Notes under the pieces: model-generated
Told to the model about the DNA's origin: nothing
Seen by the model: only the letters and a program-made list of their open reading frames with translations
Database searches by the model: none
Translations under genes and position numbers: made by a program
DNA from: Vanessa cardui
Lineage: Eukaryota; Arthropoda; Insecta; Lepidoptera; Nymphalidae
Direction: 5' to 3'
DNA length: 64,000 bases
Assembly (NCBI RefSeq): GCF_905220365.1
Contig: NC_061135.1
Coordinates: 2,125,501 to 2,189,500, forward strand
Shown here: one piece after another, positions 42,619 through 56,000 of the stretch
Position numbering within the stretch: position 1 is the stretch's first letter
Layout of the letters: each line of letters begins with the position of its first letter

Positions 42619-43916
42619 TTTATTTCGATATGTTAAATTAAAATAACGTCTATACTAATATTTATTTATCACTGAAAGTTTTGTTTAGCCGCAACTTGTG
42701 TGACACATGACAAGTTCAAATTCAATTCAAATTTCAAACTTCAAAGTGTCATGCTTTCAAAATTGCTTTAACACAGAAAGTGAAGTAGTACAAATGAAAA
42801 AATAATTTAAAACAGAACGAATTCCAAAAAAAAAATGTGCCTGTATTCATTACCGTTAGTCTAACAAATCAAAAAGTATGCAATCACTACGTGTAGAAGT
42901 AAAAGACCCTTTATATATTTGATTAGTTTTTGTTAAAATAAGTTTCATTTTTGCATAAACTAAACGCTACAAAGCTTAAGATTTTTAATATTTCATTTCT
43001 TAATTCAAATGAACGTGTTATAATTATAATAAAAACGTTGAACAAGGATCAATAAGATAACTACTACTACGTAAATTATTTACTTCTTACTAATCAAAGA
43101 CAATGAATTTCTGATATAAATCTTTTTACTAAGTTTTAGTGACTGTTATTTTCCTAACATTCTACTTCTTTTATAAAACCAGACCTTAAATTACCGGAGT
43201 TGTCAATATAAATTTCAAAACTAAATGTACAATGTGGTATGTCTGCAACTCGCTGGAGAACGAAGCTATAACGCGATGACTTGTATAAGAGGATAGGGTT
43301 GGACCCAACTGGATGTTGAAAGAGGACCCAGGAGCTTTGGTGGGTGTGTTTCAGCGATAGACTTGAATTTTCTTTATTATATGCTCCTACTTTTATTCAC
43401 AAAAATCAGTTGTTTAAGGGCAACATGTAAAAAAACTCAACAATAAAATAAAGTAACTCAATAGTAAAATAAAGACTTAAATAACACTTTCTTGACTTTC
43501 GTATCTGAACATAATGATGTCGTAATTAGTATTTTTTATGATAACGCTTATTTAAGCTCTTTACATACTTTCACAAAATGGGTATAATCTTACTCATGTA
43601 GAAAATATTTTTTTTATTAAATAATTTTAAATAATCAACCCATTATTTAATATGAGTTCTGTTGAGTATGAAGACTTTAATACAAGAAAAAACTCACAGT
43701 ACGTAAACAAATAAGTTTGATATGAGTTTATATTTGTATTGCGTTAATTTGTTTATATGACCTTTGTTTGTATGCGAGTAAGTGACTTGTTGATAATTAT
43801 TAATGTAGAACGATATACTGTTGCACTGTTAAAATCTTATTCAAGTATAAATTTTACCCCAAAACATTCATCGGCGCGAGTTAATTAATATATATATTTT
43901 TAATGTAAAACACATT
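42619..43916. promoter_or_regulatory. Divergent promoter region of Xpd and D-amino-acid oxidase
   Basis: 1.3 kb between the two start codons. No coding exon or repeat was recognised. Promoter function is inferred only from the head-to-head layout. Confidence 0.35.
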
Positions 43917-46900
43917 ATGACAAAAGTTGCTGTTTTAGGTGCCGGTATTAACGGCTTAAGTTGTGCTGTGAAAATAAAAGAAAAATATCCGTATGTGGAT
44001 GTGAGTATTGAAATTAGTACATATGTTGTTTATAACAATTTTTAATTTTTCGTTACCTATTTTGGTTTGAATCCGTTTTAGTTTATTTTTTAAATTTAGT
44101 ATATTGTACCGTAAATGTTCATAAGGATGTTTTACATGAACAAGAATTGTTTTACAAAGGAACGGTTTTTTAGTAACTATTAGAGGTTTCTTCCAACACC
44201 GTAGAGTACTAAAGAATATTGATGTGTTTATAGAACGAGTATATTCATCACGATTATTGTTTTAAATTGATTTCTTTTACGTAAAAGTGTCTTGTGTTTT
44301 CAAAATAATCAAGACCTACGTATATTTTAATATCCTTTCAATTAACTTTTTTCTTTACAGGTAGTCATTATAGCGAATGATTTTACTCCTAATACTACCG
44401 GGGACGGGTCAGGAGGTTTATGGTATCCATATCTTTGTGGGAGTACACCGCAACAGCTATTGAGGTCAGTAAAGATTTTGCATAATGTCGGATATGGGGG
44501 TTTAATTTATTATCAAATAAAAATACATAATGTCCAAAAGCGAAGTATGAGAATAAGCATAAATATTTATTACTAGCTGTGCCCGCGACTTAGTACACGT
44601 TTTAATTTAACAAAAAAATACTGTTGTAGCCTAAGTTACTCCTTGTTATATCAGTTATCTGCCAGTGAAAGTCCCGTCAAAATCGGTCCAGCCGCTCCAT
44701 ACATTAGCCGGAAGAAACAGACAGACAGACAGACAGACCGACAAAACTTGTAAAAAATGTTAATTTGGTATATGTACCGTGTATAGATACATATGCATGG
44801 AGGAAAGAGGGCTATTTTAATATTACAAACAGTCACTCCAATTTTATTATATGTATAGACTACAGAAGACAAACTTGCCGCTCGTAATTGAAAAAGTTCC
44901 GGAATTAGGTATTTTAGTTTGAATCTCATTAAATTAGGTTGTAGATGTTATCGTCACGGTAGCATGCGTAAGCGATCCTGTGGCGCCCGCCGAAAGACGG
45001 AGAGGGTTCCGCTGGTTTTTTAGTGGGTAAACCCGGTGGACCTGGGCGCACTAGGCGTTCAGGAAACCGGGGAGTCCCACACCCCCCCCCACTTTCCATC
45101 ACGTGGGGGAAGCGCGTAAAGCGTTTTTCCAGCGTAAAATAAAAGAAATGTTGTAGATGTTATGAATATATTATATTAGTAAAATTAATTGCGTTTATAT
45201 CTCTATTTGATAGTACGCAAGAACATACATTATAGAATATATCGAAATGTCCTTTCGTAAACAAAATGTTATTCCAAGCTTGAAACCTTTTTCTGTATGA
45301 GCACGACATTAGAACGTTAAGGTGGACATCCCCTTTTTCGTTCTTCTGACAAATTGGCTAATGAGTTACCCAAGGGTCAGCCAACCACGGCCTATAGACC
45401 TTCGTACGGTAAGAAATATTAATTCTTACCACTAAAGCACCACTAACCTTGGGGCTATGATGTGTCCATTGTACCCAGTGGCGTAGCTATTGTAGGACCA
45501 GGAGGTGCAGTACACTCGAGCCCTGGAGGTCAGGGGGCCCTCTAAACTAAACCTTAAGCTTCTGTAGCTACAAAATCACGACCTTGCGCACAACATTTCT
45601 TATTTGGTAGCTATAATTTTAAAAGGTAATATTAGTGAAAGAGGGCTGGGAAAGAGGGGATAAGGGTCCGATTCTTTTTCTATGCACCGAGGTCCTTCCT
45701 CACCTAGCTACGCCACTGATTGTACCCGTAGATGCATTGGCCCGCTCACCCTCCTCACCGAAATGAGAAAATTATTATTATTAAGAATTGTTTGGCCGTA
45801 GAATATGCGATAAATGATGGTACCCATCCAGCGATAAGTAAAATTATTTGTCACCTTTAACAAACTGATTGCTAAGTTAATTCTTTCTTACACAGCAGTC
45901 ATAATAATATTCTTATCTTAATTTTACGGATATTCCAATTTCAAATACTTTAACATTCTAATAAATTGGTTGATATTTTTAATATGCATATGAAATTTGC
46001 AGTAAGTGGGGCGGTGAAACCTACAAATACCTACATAAGCTTTGGCTAAAAGGCGGCTACGATGTGTCTCTTATGCCGATGCTCGAGCTATACAGACACG
46101 AAAGGGAACTGTCAGTCGATGAGTGGGCTTCATCCGTTTTCGGCTACAGAATACTCGACAAACGTCAGTTAGATTACTTGAGCGGACTGTACTCGGTTAA
46201 ATATGTGTGAGTTATAATTAATCTTACATTTAAGACAACAGCCTGCTAATTTCCCACTGCTGGGCTAAGAACTCCTTTCCTTTTGAAGAGAAGGTATGGA
46301 ACATATTCCACCAAGCTGTTCCAATGTGGGTTGGTAGAATACACATGTAGCAGAATTTCTATGAGATTAGACCAATGCAGGTTTCCTCACGATGTTTTCC
46401 TTCACCGCCGAGCACGAGATGAATTATAAAGACAAATTAAGCACAGACAGCTTGCTTGAGTTTGAACATTGAATCATCGGTAAAGATGCACCCGTTCTAA
46501 CCACTGGGCCATCTCGGCTCTATCCATCTTTTAATACATTTACATTTATTATTATTATAAAATTATTAACATGAAATTCTTATTTATACAAATATGAATT
46601 AATAATAGTCTGTATAACTCTTGAAAGCATGACGGAATGGAAAGGTGGTAAGAATCGCTTATCCGATCCTCTAGGCAAAAAATTAATGAGCCATTTCGCG
46701 GAGGCAATAAGGCCAGACTGTTATAGTTTTAATAAAACTGAATTAATGAATTATTAATCTTATAAAATTCTAGTTGTCTTAAATTTTCGCGATTACACAA
46801 TGAAATAAAACTAGTTATAACGGATTTGAATCGCGTATATTAATTATTTTTAACATCCCGACGTACAGTTTTACAGCGTTCGTGACCACGAACGCTATGT

Positions 46901-49625
46901 TAAAGTCCTATGAAGGACATAAGCCTTGGAGTTCAAGTTTGCTTCACACCAAATTTCAACAAATTCGGTTCATTTCGGTTTGGTTGTGAAAGAGCGACAG
47001 ATAGACAGATATACAGAGCTCTTTTCACATTTATTATATAAGTATAGATTAACATCATCACATTATTCTGGAGATAAACATCCAATTTGTTTCAGAGCCG
47101 GTCGTACTTTCACGACTCTAGTTGTGTACCCACCGACTATTCTCTCCGAAATGTATCGACGGTTCAAGCAAGCGAACGGCATTACGATACAATCGAATAT
47201 CGACTCCTTGAGGGATGTAAAACTTAGCGATTATAACGTTGTTATCAACTGCATGGGTCTTGGATCGAGAGATGCGGTTCCAGACCATAAAGTAATACCA
47301 ATCAGGGGACAAATATCACGAGTGAGTGTATATGTACTTATATGTAATGTACAGTGAAACTTGGTTAAGTGGGGCCTGGATAAGTGAATTACCACCATAA
47401 CTGGAACTCATGCTGTGGTCCCATCACTTTGTCGTTAAATTAACTCTGTTAGTGGGACGGAGCAAACCTCTGTAACTGGAAATCGTTATTTCCTTCTATC
47501 ACCACAGTTACCTCTATCTCCTCTATCCTATATCCTCTATCTCATCTATATTTTCATAAGAAATTGTTTTATTTAATGAGCGCACCTCAACTGAGACAGA
47601 CATTTATTTATGCCTGGGTATCTGAGACATCGTATAAGTGGAATACCTCTATAAGTGAAACAATATTGCAGGTCACTTGAATACTCACTTAACCAGGTTT
47701 CACTGCATATATTAACAAGATAAATTTTCACATAATATGTTCACATATGAAATTTGTAGATTTACCTGTCAAAGAAAATGCAGCATACTGAATACATTGT
47801 TTTTTTGCAGATTCAAGCGCCTTGGATAAATCATACTGTTGTTGACGAAGAGACTGGCAACTATATTATACCAAAGTAATATGAAATATAAATTCATTAT
47901 TTAAGCCAAAGAGTTTTAAGTTTTATTTTAAATATCGAATACATAACAGTTTAATTAGAATACCATATTTTCTTTAAGTATTTATATGACTAACCTTACG
48001 AATATTGTATTGTAAATAATTATTAATATATGTTTTAGTGTATACAACTGTGTCTTGGGCGGTACTCACCAACAAAATAATTACAACCGAGACATTGATG
48101 ATGTAGACACTGATTTCGTTTTAAACGGATGCATGGAATTGATGCCGGGAATTAAAGTACGTATAGTTTACAACGAAGTTTATTAGATACCTATTATAAA
48201 GATTAAGTAACGAAATATGGAGGCATAGAGCATATTTTGATGATAATTTAATTATTAGATAATATTTTTTGAAAATATGTTCTCTTAGCCTTAGAAATAA
48301 CATGCGTGCATTATTGTACCAACCGTTATCACTAATTAAATGATAAGTGCAGCTATTATTTGTACGCTTATCGTGAGTTACTAGTCTTTTCTATTTTCTT
48401 TATTACTTTTGATGTAACTGACCCCATATATTACCAATGTTATTCATTTAGATTATTTAGAGATCTCTTATGGGGACAGGGGAGAACAATTTATTCATTG
48501 TCAAATCTTTTTAGTTTTTTTTTTCTCTTGACTAAAATTAAACCTTCGAGTTAACATCGACCCTGCGAATTCTTCGTGAACTAATAGATGTTCAGTAAAC
48601 AACTGGATATATAGGATCACTTTTTGCTAGCGTTTGGTTATTGCAAAAAAAAGGATATGTATGTTCTATTTACTTTGAAATACTACAAAATAACAATGTA
48701 TGTTACTGGTATTTAAAAAGTATTAAAAATAAAACTACAAATATTATTCAAAATTATGATTTCAGCACGCAAAACTTATTACTCACTGGGTAGGTTTGCG
48801 ACCTGGCAGGGATAAAATTAGACTCGAATCAGAAGAAAGGGATGGTAAATTCTACATTCACAACTATGGACATGGTATGAAAAAAAATCATTCGTTCTCT
48901 TAATTATTTGTCGTACATTCGTATTCTCTAATGGGTCACCTTATGTAAGCAGTCACCACTATCCACAGACAATGGCAAGAAATTTTATCGATTCCTTTCA
49001 TAACTAATGCGCTACCCACATTAGAGAACTGAGTTCTGTTTCTTGGGCCTGTAAGTTTTACTGTTTGGAGGTAGAATATAATATGATGACTGGGTAGTAC
49101 TCACTTAAACGGTTACACCAAATAAACAAACTTCTGGTGTAAAGCAGTAGAATCGAATCTTTAATTTATCATCCCAATTTTTTCGTCTGTATCAATGATA
49201 TTCTAATAAACAGATATGTTATATCCATACTAAACAACAGAAAAAAGTGTGCCGCGCCGGGGACCGTTTATTTTAGTTTATTTTTACATTTCGTTAAAAG
49301 TAAAAAGGATAGCTTGATAAAAACAATAAGTAAAAGGGATAACTAGATGTTTTTGTAATTATGATGTGTTATAACGTATTACTACGTAAAACGACTAAAG
49401 GCAAACGTCCCAATTAGGACGTTTTCTAGTCTTCACTTTTTGCGCGTTAATGACATATCTGTTTACTAAAACATCATTGGTCTGTATTTTTTTTATTTAA
49501 AATGTAACTCTATTTTTTTAGGTGGAAGTGGCTTAACTTTATTTTGGGGATGTGCATCTGACGTTCTTGAAATCTTCGACAGTTACATGAACAGATTCAA
49601 GCAGAAAGAAAAGTCCAAACTCTAA
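43917..49625 (+). CDS. D-amino-acid / D-aspartate oxidase
   Basis: FAD-dependent oxidase that deaminates D-amino acids, giving 2-oxo acid, NH3 and H2O2, usually in peroxisomes. Eight exons, 43917-44000, 44361-44464, 46003-46206, 47096-47321, 47811-47875, 48039-48156, 48766-48874 and 49522-49625, all phased, give 337 aa (family about 335-350). The N-terminal dinucleotide-binding GxGxxG reads VLGAGINGLS. FTPNTTGDGSGGLWYPYL is the family's FAD/substrate segment. VINCMGLGSRD, PIRGQI, GGTHQ and GLRPGRDKIRLE follow; the last contains the substrate carboxylate-binding Arg. HNYGHGGSGLTLFWGCA is the conserved C-terminal FAD motif. The protein ends KSKL, close to the SKL peroxisomal signal: the last three residues are SKL. 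DAO and DDO cannot be told apart safely; insect genes of this type are often called D-aspartate oxidase. Confidence 0.93.
44570..44870 (+). repeat. Dispersed retroelement 3'-end fragment
   Basis: Oxidase intron 2. Starts TACTAGCTGTGCCCGCGACT, then AGTCCCGTCAAAATCGGTCC, CAGACAGACAGACAG and TTTTATTATATGTATAGA. Same family as 18938-19155. Confidence 0.65.
44938..45150 (+). repeat. GC-rich retroelement 3' UTR-like fragment
   Basis: Oxidase intron 2. GC-rich island in AT-rich surroundings: GTAGCATGCGTAAGCGATCC, GCCCGCCGAAAGACGGAGAG, TCACGTGGGGGAAGCGCGTA. A GTTGTAGATGTTAT flank occurs on both sides (44938-44951 and 45151-45164), a likely target-site duplication. Probably a truncated LINE; the clade is not determined. 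Confidence 0.5.
45340..45845 (-). repeat. Decayed family 2 repeat, split by a hAT MITE
   Basis: Landmarks CCACTAACCTTGGGGCTATG, GATGTGTCCATTGTACC and, past the insertion, TTGTACCCGTAGATGCATTG show an old family 2 copy cut in two by the element at 45476-45718. Confidence 0.55.
45476..45718. mobile_element. hAT MITE with perfect 8-bp duplication
   Basis: Inverted ends CAGTGGCGTAGCTA and TAGCTACGCCACTG, flanked by ATTGTACC at 45468-45475 and again at 45719-45726. 243 bp, non-coding. Nested in an older family 2 repeat. Confidence 0.92.
46237..46523 (-). repeat. tRNA-derived SINE, minus orientation
   Basis: Oxidase intron 3, about 30 bp after the donor. CAGCCTGCTAATTTCCCACT ... CACTGGGCCATCTCGGCTC. 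Same family as 17871-18177. Confidence 0.75.
46735..47050 (+). repeat. Dispersed retroelement 3'-end fragment
   Basis: Oxidase intron 3. TTGCTTCACACCAAATTTCA, AAATTCGGTTCA, GTGAAAGAGCGACAG, ATTATATAAGTATAGAT; relative of 32135-32575. It ends just before exon 4. Confidence 0.55.
48927..49140 (-). repeat. Decayed family 2 repeat
   Basis: Oxidase intron 7. AATGGGTCACCTTATGTAAG, AGTCACCACTATCCACAGAC, GGTAGAATATAATATGATGA and CGGTTACACCAAATAAA show an old, diverged copy. Confidence 0.45.
49192..49478. mobile_element. MITE, inverted ends with ACAGATATG core, copy 2
   Basis: Oxidase intron 7. Inverted relative of 29431-29722: ATTCTAATAAACAGATATGT, GTGCCGCGCCGGGGACCGTT, ACGTTTTCTAGTCTTCACTT, ACATATCTGTTTACTAAAAC. 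Confidence 0.75.
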
Positions 49626-49799
49626 ATATATTATTTTATTAACATTTAAAAATATCCGCTATACAAATATATCACTATACAAACGTCAAAATGTAAACAT
49701 TAAATAAAATTATATATTTGAAACAATAGTTTCAATTGATTTTGTAGCAATAATATAAAAAAGGATTATTTTTTGGTTTATAGCTTGACATTACTTATT

Positions 49800-52700
49800 T
49801 TACTTTTTGTGGATAGTGTCGTACACATCAGTCCTTCTCTGAACTCTAATTGGTATTTGTTTTCGGACCTCTTCTACCAAACTTAAATCTGAAAACAAGA
49901 TAACGAATTATTATTAAACATTCATACATTAATACTTCAATTTTCATATGTATCAATAGGAGTATCATCAATTTTCATTTTTCATTTTCACTCGAGCAGA
50001 CCGGTTTCTATAACGATGTGAAGTCTAACACGCATTTGAACGATCATAAAATATTACTGTTATTTAATACTGAATATTTACCATCTTTTTTATTTGGTAG
50101 AACTCAATTTTGTTTATATATGAAATTCTTACCGTAAAAAAAAACAACATAATAATACATGTAATTGGCATTTTTTAACAACAGAAGTATTAAAAATAAA
50201 CCGAAAAATATTATGTAACATTATTTCCACATTATCACTAGGTAGGTTTGCGATCTGGCAGGGAAAAAATTGGGCTCGACTCTATATCCTCATATCATTC
50301 TTTGGGCTTCTAAGTTGTTTCATACCAAAATTCATTAAATACGGCTCTGTGGCTGAACCGTCAAAGCTATTTACTTTTGCAATTGTAATATTAGTATAGA
50401 GAGAATATCAGTATATATGAAAGTATTTGATATATCAGTAAGTTTTAACGGCTACTCACCAAGGTCGGCGACGAGGGTGTCAGGCCTGTGGTCCAGATGG
50501 GCCACGAGCGTGGCCCAGGGGTCGACGAGGGCCGAGTGCCCCCACGCCACGTATCCGGCGTCGGGGTCCCTGGCGGGGCTCACGAGCGCCACCCACAGTT
50601 GCTCGTCGTTGGCCCTCGCGCGCGCCAGAAGCTCCCAGTGCTTGGGGCCCGTCGTCATGTTGAAGGCCCCCGGGTACACCAGCAGCGAGCAACCTGATAT
50701 CATACAACGAGAGAAATAAATACGACAATATTACAAAATCAGCTGATATGGCCCAGTGTTTAGAACGCATCTTAACCGATGATTGCGGGTTCAAACCCAG
50801 GCAAGCACCGCTATATATATATGTGCTTAATTTGTGTATATAATTCATCTCATGCTGGTTAAGGAAAACATCGTGAGGAAACCTGCATGTGTCTAATTTC
50901 ATCGAAATTCTGCCACGTGATTCCACCAACCCGCATTGGAACAGCATGGTGGAATAGGTTCCAAACCGTCTCCTTATTGGAAGAGGAGGCCTTATCTCAG
51001 CAGTGGGAAATGTACAGGCTGTTATTTTACTTTCCTTTACTTATTACGAATTTGTTATTTATTACAAAAAAATGCCATACCTTGCTTGGCCATGAGGTGG
51101 GCCATTTCTGGGAAACGCAAATCGTAGCAGATACCAATGCCGATCTTGACGCCTTGGTACTCGAATGTGGTGATTTGGTCGCCTGCACTTAAAACCTCAG
51201 ACTCTTTGAAGGTTATTTTATTTGGAATGTCAATATCGAAGAGATGCATCTAGAAGATAAATAAAATTGAGTAAAAATTTGTCATTATTATTCTGTTTAA
51301 CTGTTGTAAGGAGAACCCTCATACCTTTCTATGCTGAGCCAATAGTTTCCCACTGCCATCCCACACCGTGCAAGTGTTGTAGAGCTTGTCCCCACATCTC
51401 TCGGGGACAGTTCCTCCAACAACACACACACCTGCCTCGGCTGCAGCTTTGGACAATGCTCTGCATGTAGCACCAGAGGGCACTTCTTCAGCATACTCGT
51501 CAAAATATTCTGAAATTAATTTATATGCTTGATATATCTTATTGCAGAGGATTGCGTTTGATCATAACAATTACACTATAATAATTTTAGAGATCCCTAA
51601 CAAATTCAAATTTGTTAACACCTCTTGTAATTTATTCTAATATCCAAATTTAAGCAAACATAATAAGATAAAAGTGCTATAAAATAAACTGTTCCAAATC
51701 CACAAATATATTCAGTCATTAGAATATTTTAATTTAATTAAACTTAATATGTGTGTTACACTTTAGTTGGACAATCAATAAGAAAGTGTTATACTTCTAT
51801 ATATGATAAAGATTTAAATTAGCATTCAATAAAATATTTATATTGTTTTTTTTTATTCTTGGTTATACATTATTACAATATTACTAACTTGTCCCATAAG
51901 GAGAATTGAAGCACTCTGGCAGGGCTACCAGTTGTGCACCCTTTTCCTTAGCTTTGTGAATCTCACTGACAGCAGATGCAACATTTTTCGCCTTATCTGG
52001 GCCGACTGCCAATTGTATTAGAGCTATTTTAAAACCTAAAACAAGAAACATTTAAAGATAATGGTTAAAGCTCTCCTTATTAATACATATTAATTAGCTA
52101 TCTAGAACATGGCTCATGTGGCATTCATCCTAGTTTTAGTCAGGCTAAATTTGACAAATATATACAATAAGATTTTATTTTACCAAGCCCATATTTTTTA
52201 CAGATTAAATATATATTTACAAAAAAAATCTATGTACTCTTCCCTTGCACAATAGTTGATAGATAGAGAAGATAAGACTTTTCAAGTACAAGGCCATCCA
52301 ATGTTTTGTGACAATAAAGTATGAAAAGTTAATAATGAATAATTGTAAACTATATACAATAATATCCATTATGCTAGCATTTTTGCCAACATTCCAAATG
52401 GTCAATATTTATACAGCAACTTTTTTAATTCTTATGTTAATAAATTACTATGTCCCAATCCAAACAAGCCAGCTAAGAATCACAGATTTACAATTAATAC
52501 CAATATCTTTACTAATATAAATAGCTAAATTAGTTACTTTGTTGGGGAATTGCCACGAACATAGTCTAAAAAAATCTCACTCATAAAATATCACTGGTAG
52601 ACCGCTACCATTATTCTTGAGTGCTATAAGGATATAAATTTTATTAATACCAATAAATTGCAGTTATGTCTAGTTGGTACAAGTCATTTTAACTGTTAAA

Positions 52701-53785
52701 ACAATGTAAGATTAAAATTGAATGATATATAAAAACCTACAGTTTTCCAACTCATCTTTTTTTATCAGTATGTTTAACAACAGACAATAATAGGTATATA
52801 AAAATGAGAATAACAATATTTTCCTATCTTGTGTACTTGATATAAACTGTGAATTATACTGATATAATGATGCAATATATAAATTGAATCTCTTTTCAAA
52901 CATTTATAAAATACCTCCAGCTAGAGCAAATATACTTATTTTTTTATTGAGTATCCTATTAAGTAGTCCTATTAAGGCCATAATTAATAGGGCTACAGGA
53001 TTATAATATAAAAATAATAGGGCTTTATTGTTATCAACAATTTTAGTTCAGATTTAATTTTTATGTCCGAATAATAATCAGGTTTTTATTAATAGATTAT
53101 ATAAGTAATTTTAATAACAGATTGTTAATGTCCACTGCTCTACTAAAGCCTCCATTTCATTTGAGGTTTAGAGCATATACCACCACACTGCTTCATTTAC
53201 GGTAGGTATGCTATTGCATAGCAGATTGCCTATCAATACATGTAGGTTTTTTCACTGTTTTCGCTATCACCAAGCAAGAGATTCATTATTAACAATTAAC
53301 CAGTTCTAACTAGAAAGCCAAAAAGTGATAATGAAGTATTATGTTTATTATATATGTGTATATACCTTCTCCAGTATTTATGTTGACAAATTATATGATG
53401 ATATGCATATTTTATTTATGAGTAAATGGAAAATGATTTATAGTTAATTTAATACACAACCATGATTTTTTTATATCCTACATGTTAACAATTTCTACAA
53501 TTATGAATTACGAATATGTTTTCAAAGCTATATTTCTTTATAATACAATAAATTATATAATTTGAAGCAATACATTACGTTATTGTAAGAAGATAATAGC
53601 TATGTTTTTCTAAATAGATTTTTTAAGGAGTTAAGTTGTTGATACTGTACCCTTAACATGATTTTCATGTTTTTTGAAAAATCGTGGATGCACTGCGTCC
53701 GTCGCACTCTCACACATTTTTATATATAGTTAAATATTTTCTGTAATATAGGATTTCAATAAAACATATTACCTTTTTTCAACAT
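49800..53785 (-). CDS. NIT2: Omega-amidase NIT2
   Basis: Nitrilase-superfamily amidase that hydrolyses alpha-ketoglutaramate and alpha-ketosuccinamate to 2-oxoglutarate and oxaloacetate plus ammonia, closing the glutamine transaminase pathway. Six exons, 53785-53773, 52035-51889, 51509-51325, 51249-51081, 50693-50460 and 49888-49800, all phased, give 278 aa (human 276). The catalytic triad is visible: E45 in ALPECFNSPYG, K115 at the end of AQHRK, C156 in GIGICYDLRF. YPGAFNMTTGP, WVALVSPARD and YVAWGHS are further family signatures. The first exon codes only MLKK plus one base; it was chosen because it gives the correct phase with a clean donor and the next exon begins at FKIALIQLAV. A bare C-terminus and no signal peptide fit a cytosolic enzyme. 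Confidence 0.94.
50745..51027 (+). repeat. tRNA-derived SINE in NIT2 intron
   Basis: ATGGCCCAGTGTTTAGAACG through GGGTTCAAACCC, CATCGTGAGGAAACCTGCAT and CAGCAGTGGGAAATGTACAG to GCTGTTATT. Same family as 17871-18177. It nearly fills the intron between exons 51249-51081 and 50693-50460. Confidence 0.75.
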
Positions 53786-54469
53786 ATTTGAATAGTAGTT
53801 GAATGGAGTAAATTATCACCAGTTAATTACAAAATATATTAACAGCACGAATTATTACTACTTCGATTAATATTATAATTAATAATTATTAAACTATATC
53901 CGTGGCTTCAGAAGGTAGTTCGTAAATATAATAATAATTAAAAAACAGATGAAGATCAAAGTCAAACTGAGATTGAAAACTAAACGCTTGCGTCAGAATG
54001 TGACAATATATAGGCCAAAGAGTAAAATATCTGTCATAATCAAGAATAAAATATATAAATACTCAGTAAAAAAAGGGAAAGAACCTAATTGTTTTGTAGG
54101 ATTTTTGTAGTATTAATGTCTATGGGAAACAATAAATGGGATTGCCATATGTTTCCTTTATCTTAGCGGCCCTATAAAATAGTAGGACAATTTTTAAATT
54201 AACAATACTCAAAAATATATATATGTTTATGGCGGTATGGGGATATGATTGTTTTAAAATATATAAAAAGGTTATCTCTCTTTGAATGTATAATCCGATC
54301 TATTGATTTTCTATGCATGTCTATTGAATAGTAATTGTTCAGGTACTTGGACTGAAAACTGGAAAAATTACAAGTAAGATTAGTACATTTTTTCGTCTCT
54401 TTAGAGGAATGAAAAAGCCGGTAGCATCACTAGCATCGGGGCTGCACGAAATTGGTCCGTCAGTCTCAG
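53786..54469. other. AT-rich spacer upstream of NIT2
   Basis: Contains the NIT2 promoter by position. No coding exon, RNA gene or clear repeat is seen until the MITE at 54470. Confidence 0.45.
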
Positions 54470-54819
54470 TCAGCGTTGCCAATGTGTGGGGAGTTCCCCA
54501 AATTGCGGGGAATCGCAAGTCGATCGGGATTGGTGTGGGGATGGTCGTATGTGGAGAAAATGAGGGGAATTTATACATATGCGTTTTATACCAAAACGAC
54601 CGGTAATTGATTGTTTACCCGTTTTTAGTTAGTACAAAAATTGTTTTTTTGTACTAACTAAAAACCGATTTTATTGTTAGGAAATGAAAATCAAACATAC
54701 AATATTATGATTTTTTCCTTTATTTCTGTGTGGGGAATTGGGAATTTTTTATTCCCCAATTTTGGGAATTTCTCTAAGATTTTTGGAAAATTAGGTGAAT
54801 AGGCATTGGCAACCCTGCC
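54470..54819. mobile_element. hAT-like MITE, copy 2, with internal hairpin
   Basis: Ends CAGCGTTGCCAATG and CATTGGCAACCCTG as in 35971-36352, and shares CCCCAAATTGCGGGGAATCG. It has an internal palindrome near 54622-54664 (TTTTAGTTAGTACAAAAA and inverse) that the first copy lacks. Confidence 0.75.
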
Positions 54820-56000
54820 GTCAGTAGATGCATGTCGTCGACTAGACTTATAATCATACTATAATTTTATTGAGAGTGTGTATGCATTTATTATATCATA
54901 TATGCTGTATGTAATCAACTGACAACCTTGAAAAGAGTTGTATAAAAATGCTAAATTATATCGGTCATCTATTAATGGATTAAAGGAATCTGTAGCACCT
55001 TGGCACTGGAAGTATCTTTATCATTGTAAGAAATAAAAATATTAAGGATAGAAACACTATAAGGTGATTTAGGAAATCACCGGTTAGTGGAAATGAAATA
55101 AATGGTATTTACTGGAATATGATTAATCGATCAGTAAAACAATAGAATGTAAGTAATAACTGATAACATACTTGAGTGTCAATTTACGTATTATAAAATT
55201 TTATTTTGGGTTTGTACGGAATAGTGGACTATTCCCAGAAAGTCTTGTCCCATCTACGAATATTTTTAAAGTAATTTCTTCGAAGTGACTATCCATTATT
55301 AGTTATTTTTAATAATCGTAATTAGCAAACCTGGTATTGAATATATTTTGAATTATCTCATCCCAATAATAGGCAGTGTATTTAACCAGTATTGGGCCAA
55401 TGAACCAAGTCTCGTTACTAAATAATTAAGGAAACTATTTTTTCTGCACTTTGCTTACTTTTTATTATTTATTGTACGAACTAAATAAGACATGTGTTGT
55501 ACTTAAACAGCACTGGTTTCTAAAATGATAAATAAAAAACAAGTCAAAAATATATGAAATAATTTATTTATATGTTACATACGCTCATGAATACATTTAA
55601 ATATTCAACTAGTTATTATATTGTGTGTTTATATAAAAATGGCTTAAGATATAATACTGTTTTAAAGGCAAAAAATACAATCACTAAGTATTACTTAAAT
55701 TAAACAAAAATTCAATGAATAGATGTTTTGATTTTATTTAAAATCTGTAATGCGGTATATACATTCAGAATGTATAATTATAATTTTAGGTTATTTCTTT
55801 TCAACTTTGGGTGACTTCTTAAATATTTTTATAAAATAGTTTATGTGATTTGTAACATGTCATTACAATTTGGACATTACGTATTGACTAGTGTAATATT
55901 ATGTAAATTTAAATGTTGTCTATAACAAATCCGTTAACTGCAGTTTTGGGAGGTTTTCTGAAATAAACTAGTGTTAGTCTTTTCTTTTATTATACATGAA
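54820..56000. other. AT-rich spacer
   Basis: No gene, RNA or repeat is recognised. The right-hand part probably belongs to the 3' UTR of the zinc-finger gene on the minus strand. Confidence 0.45.
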
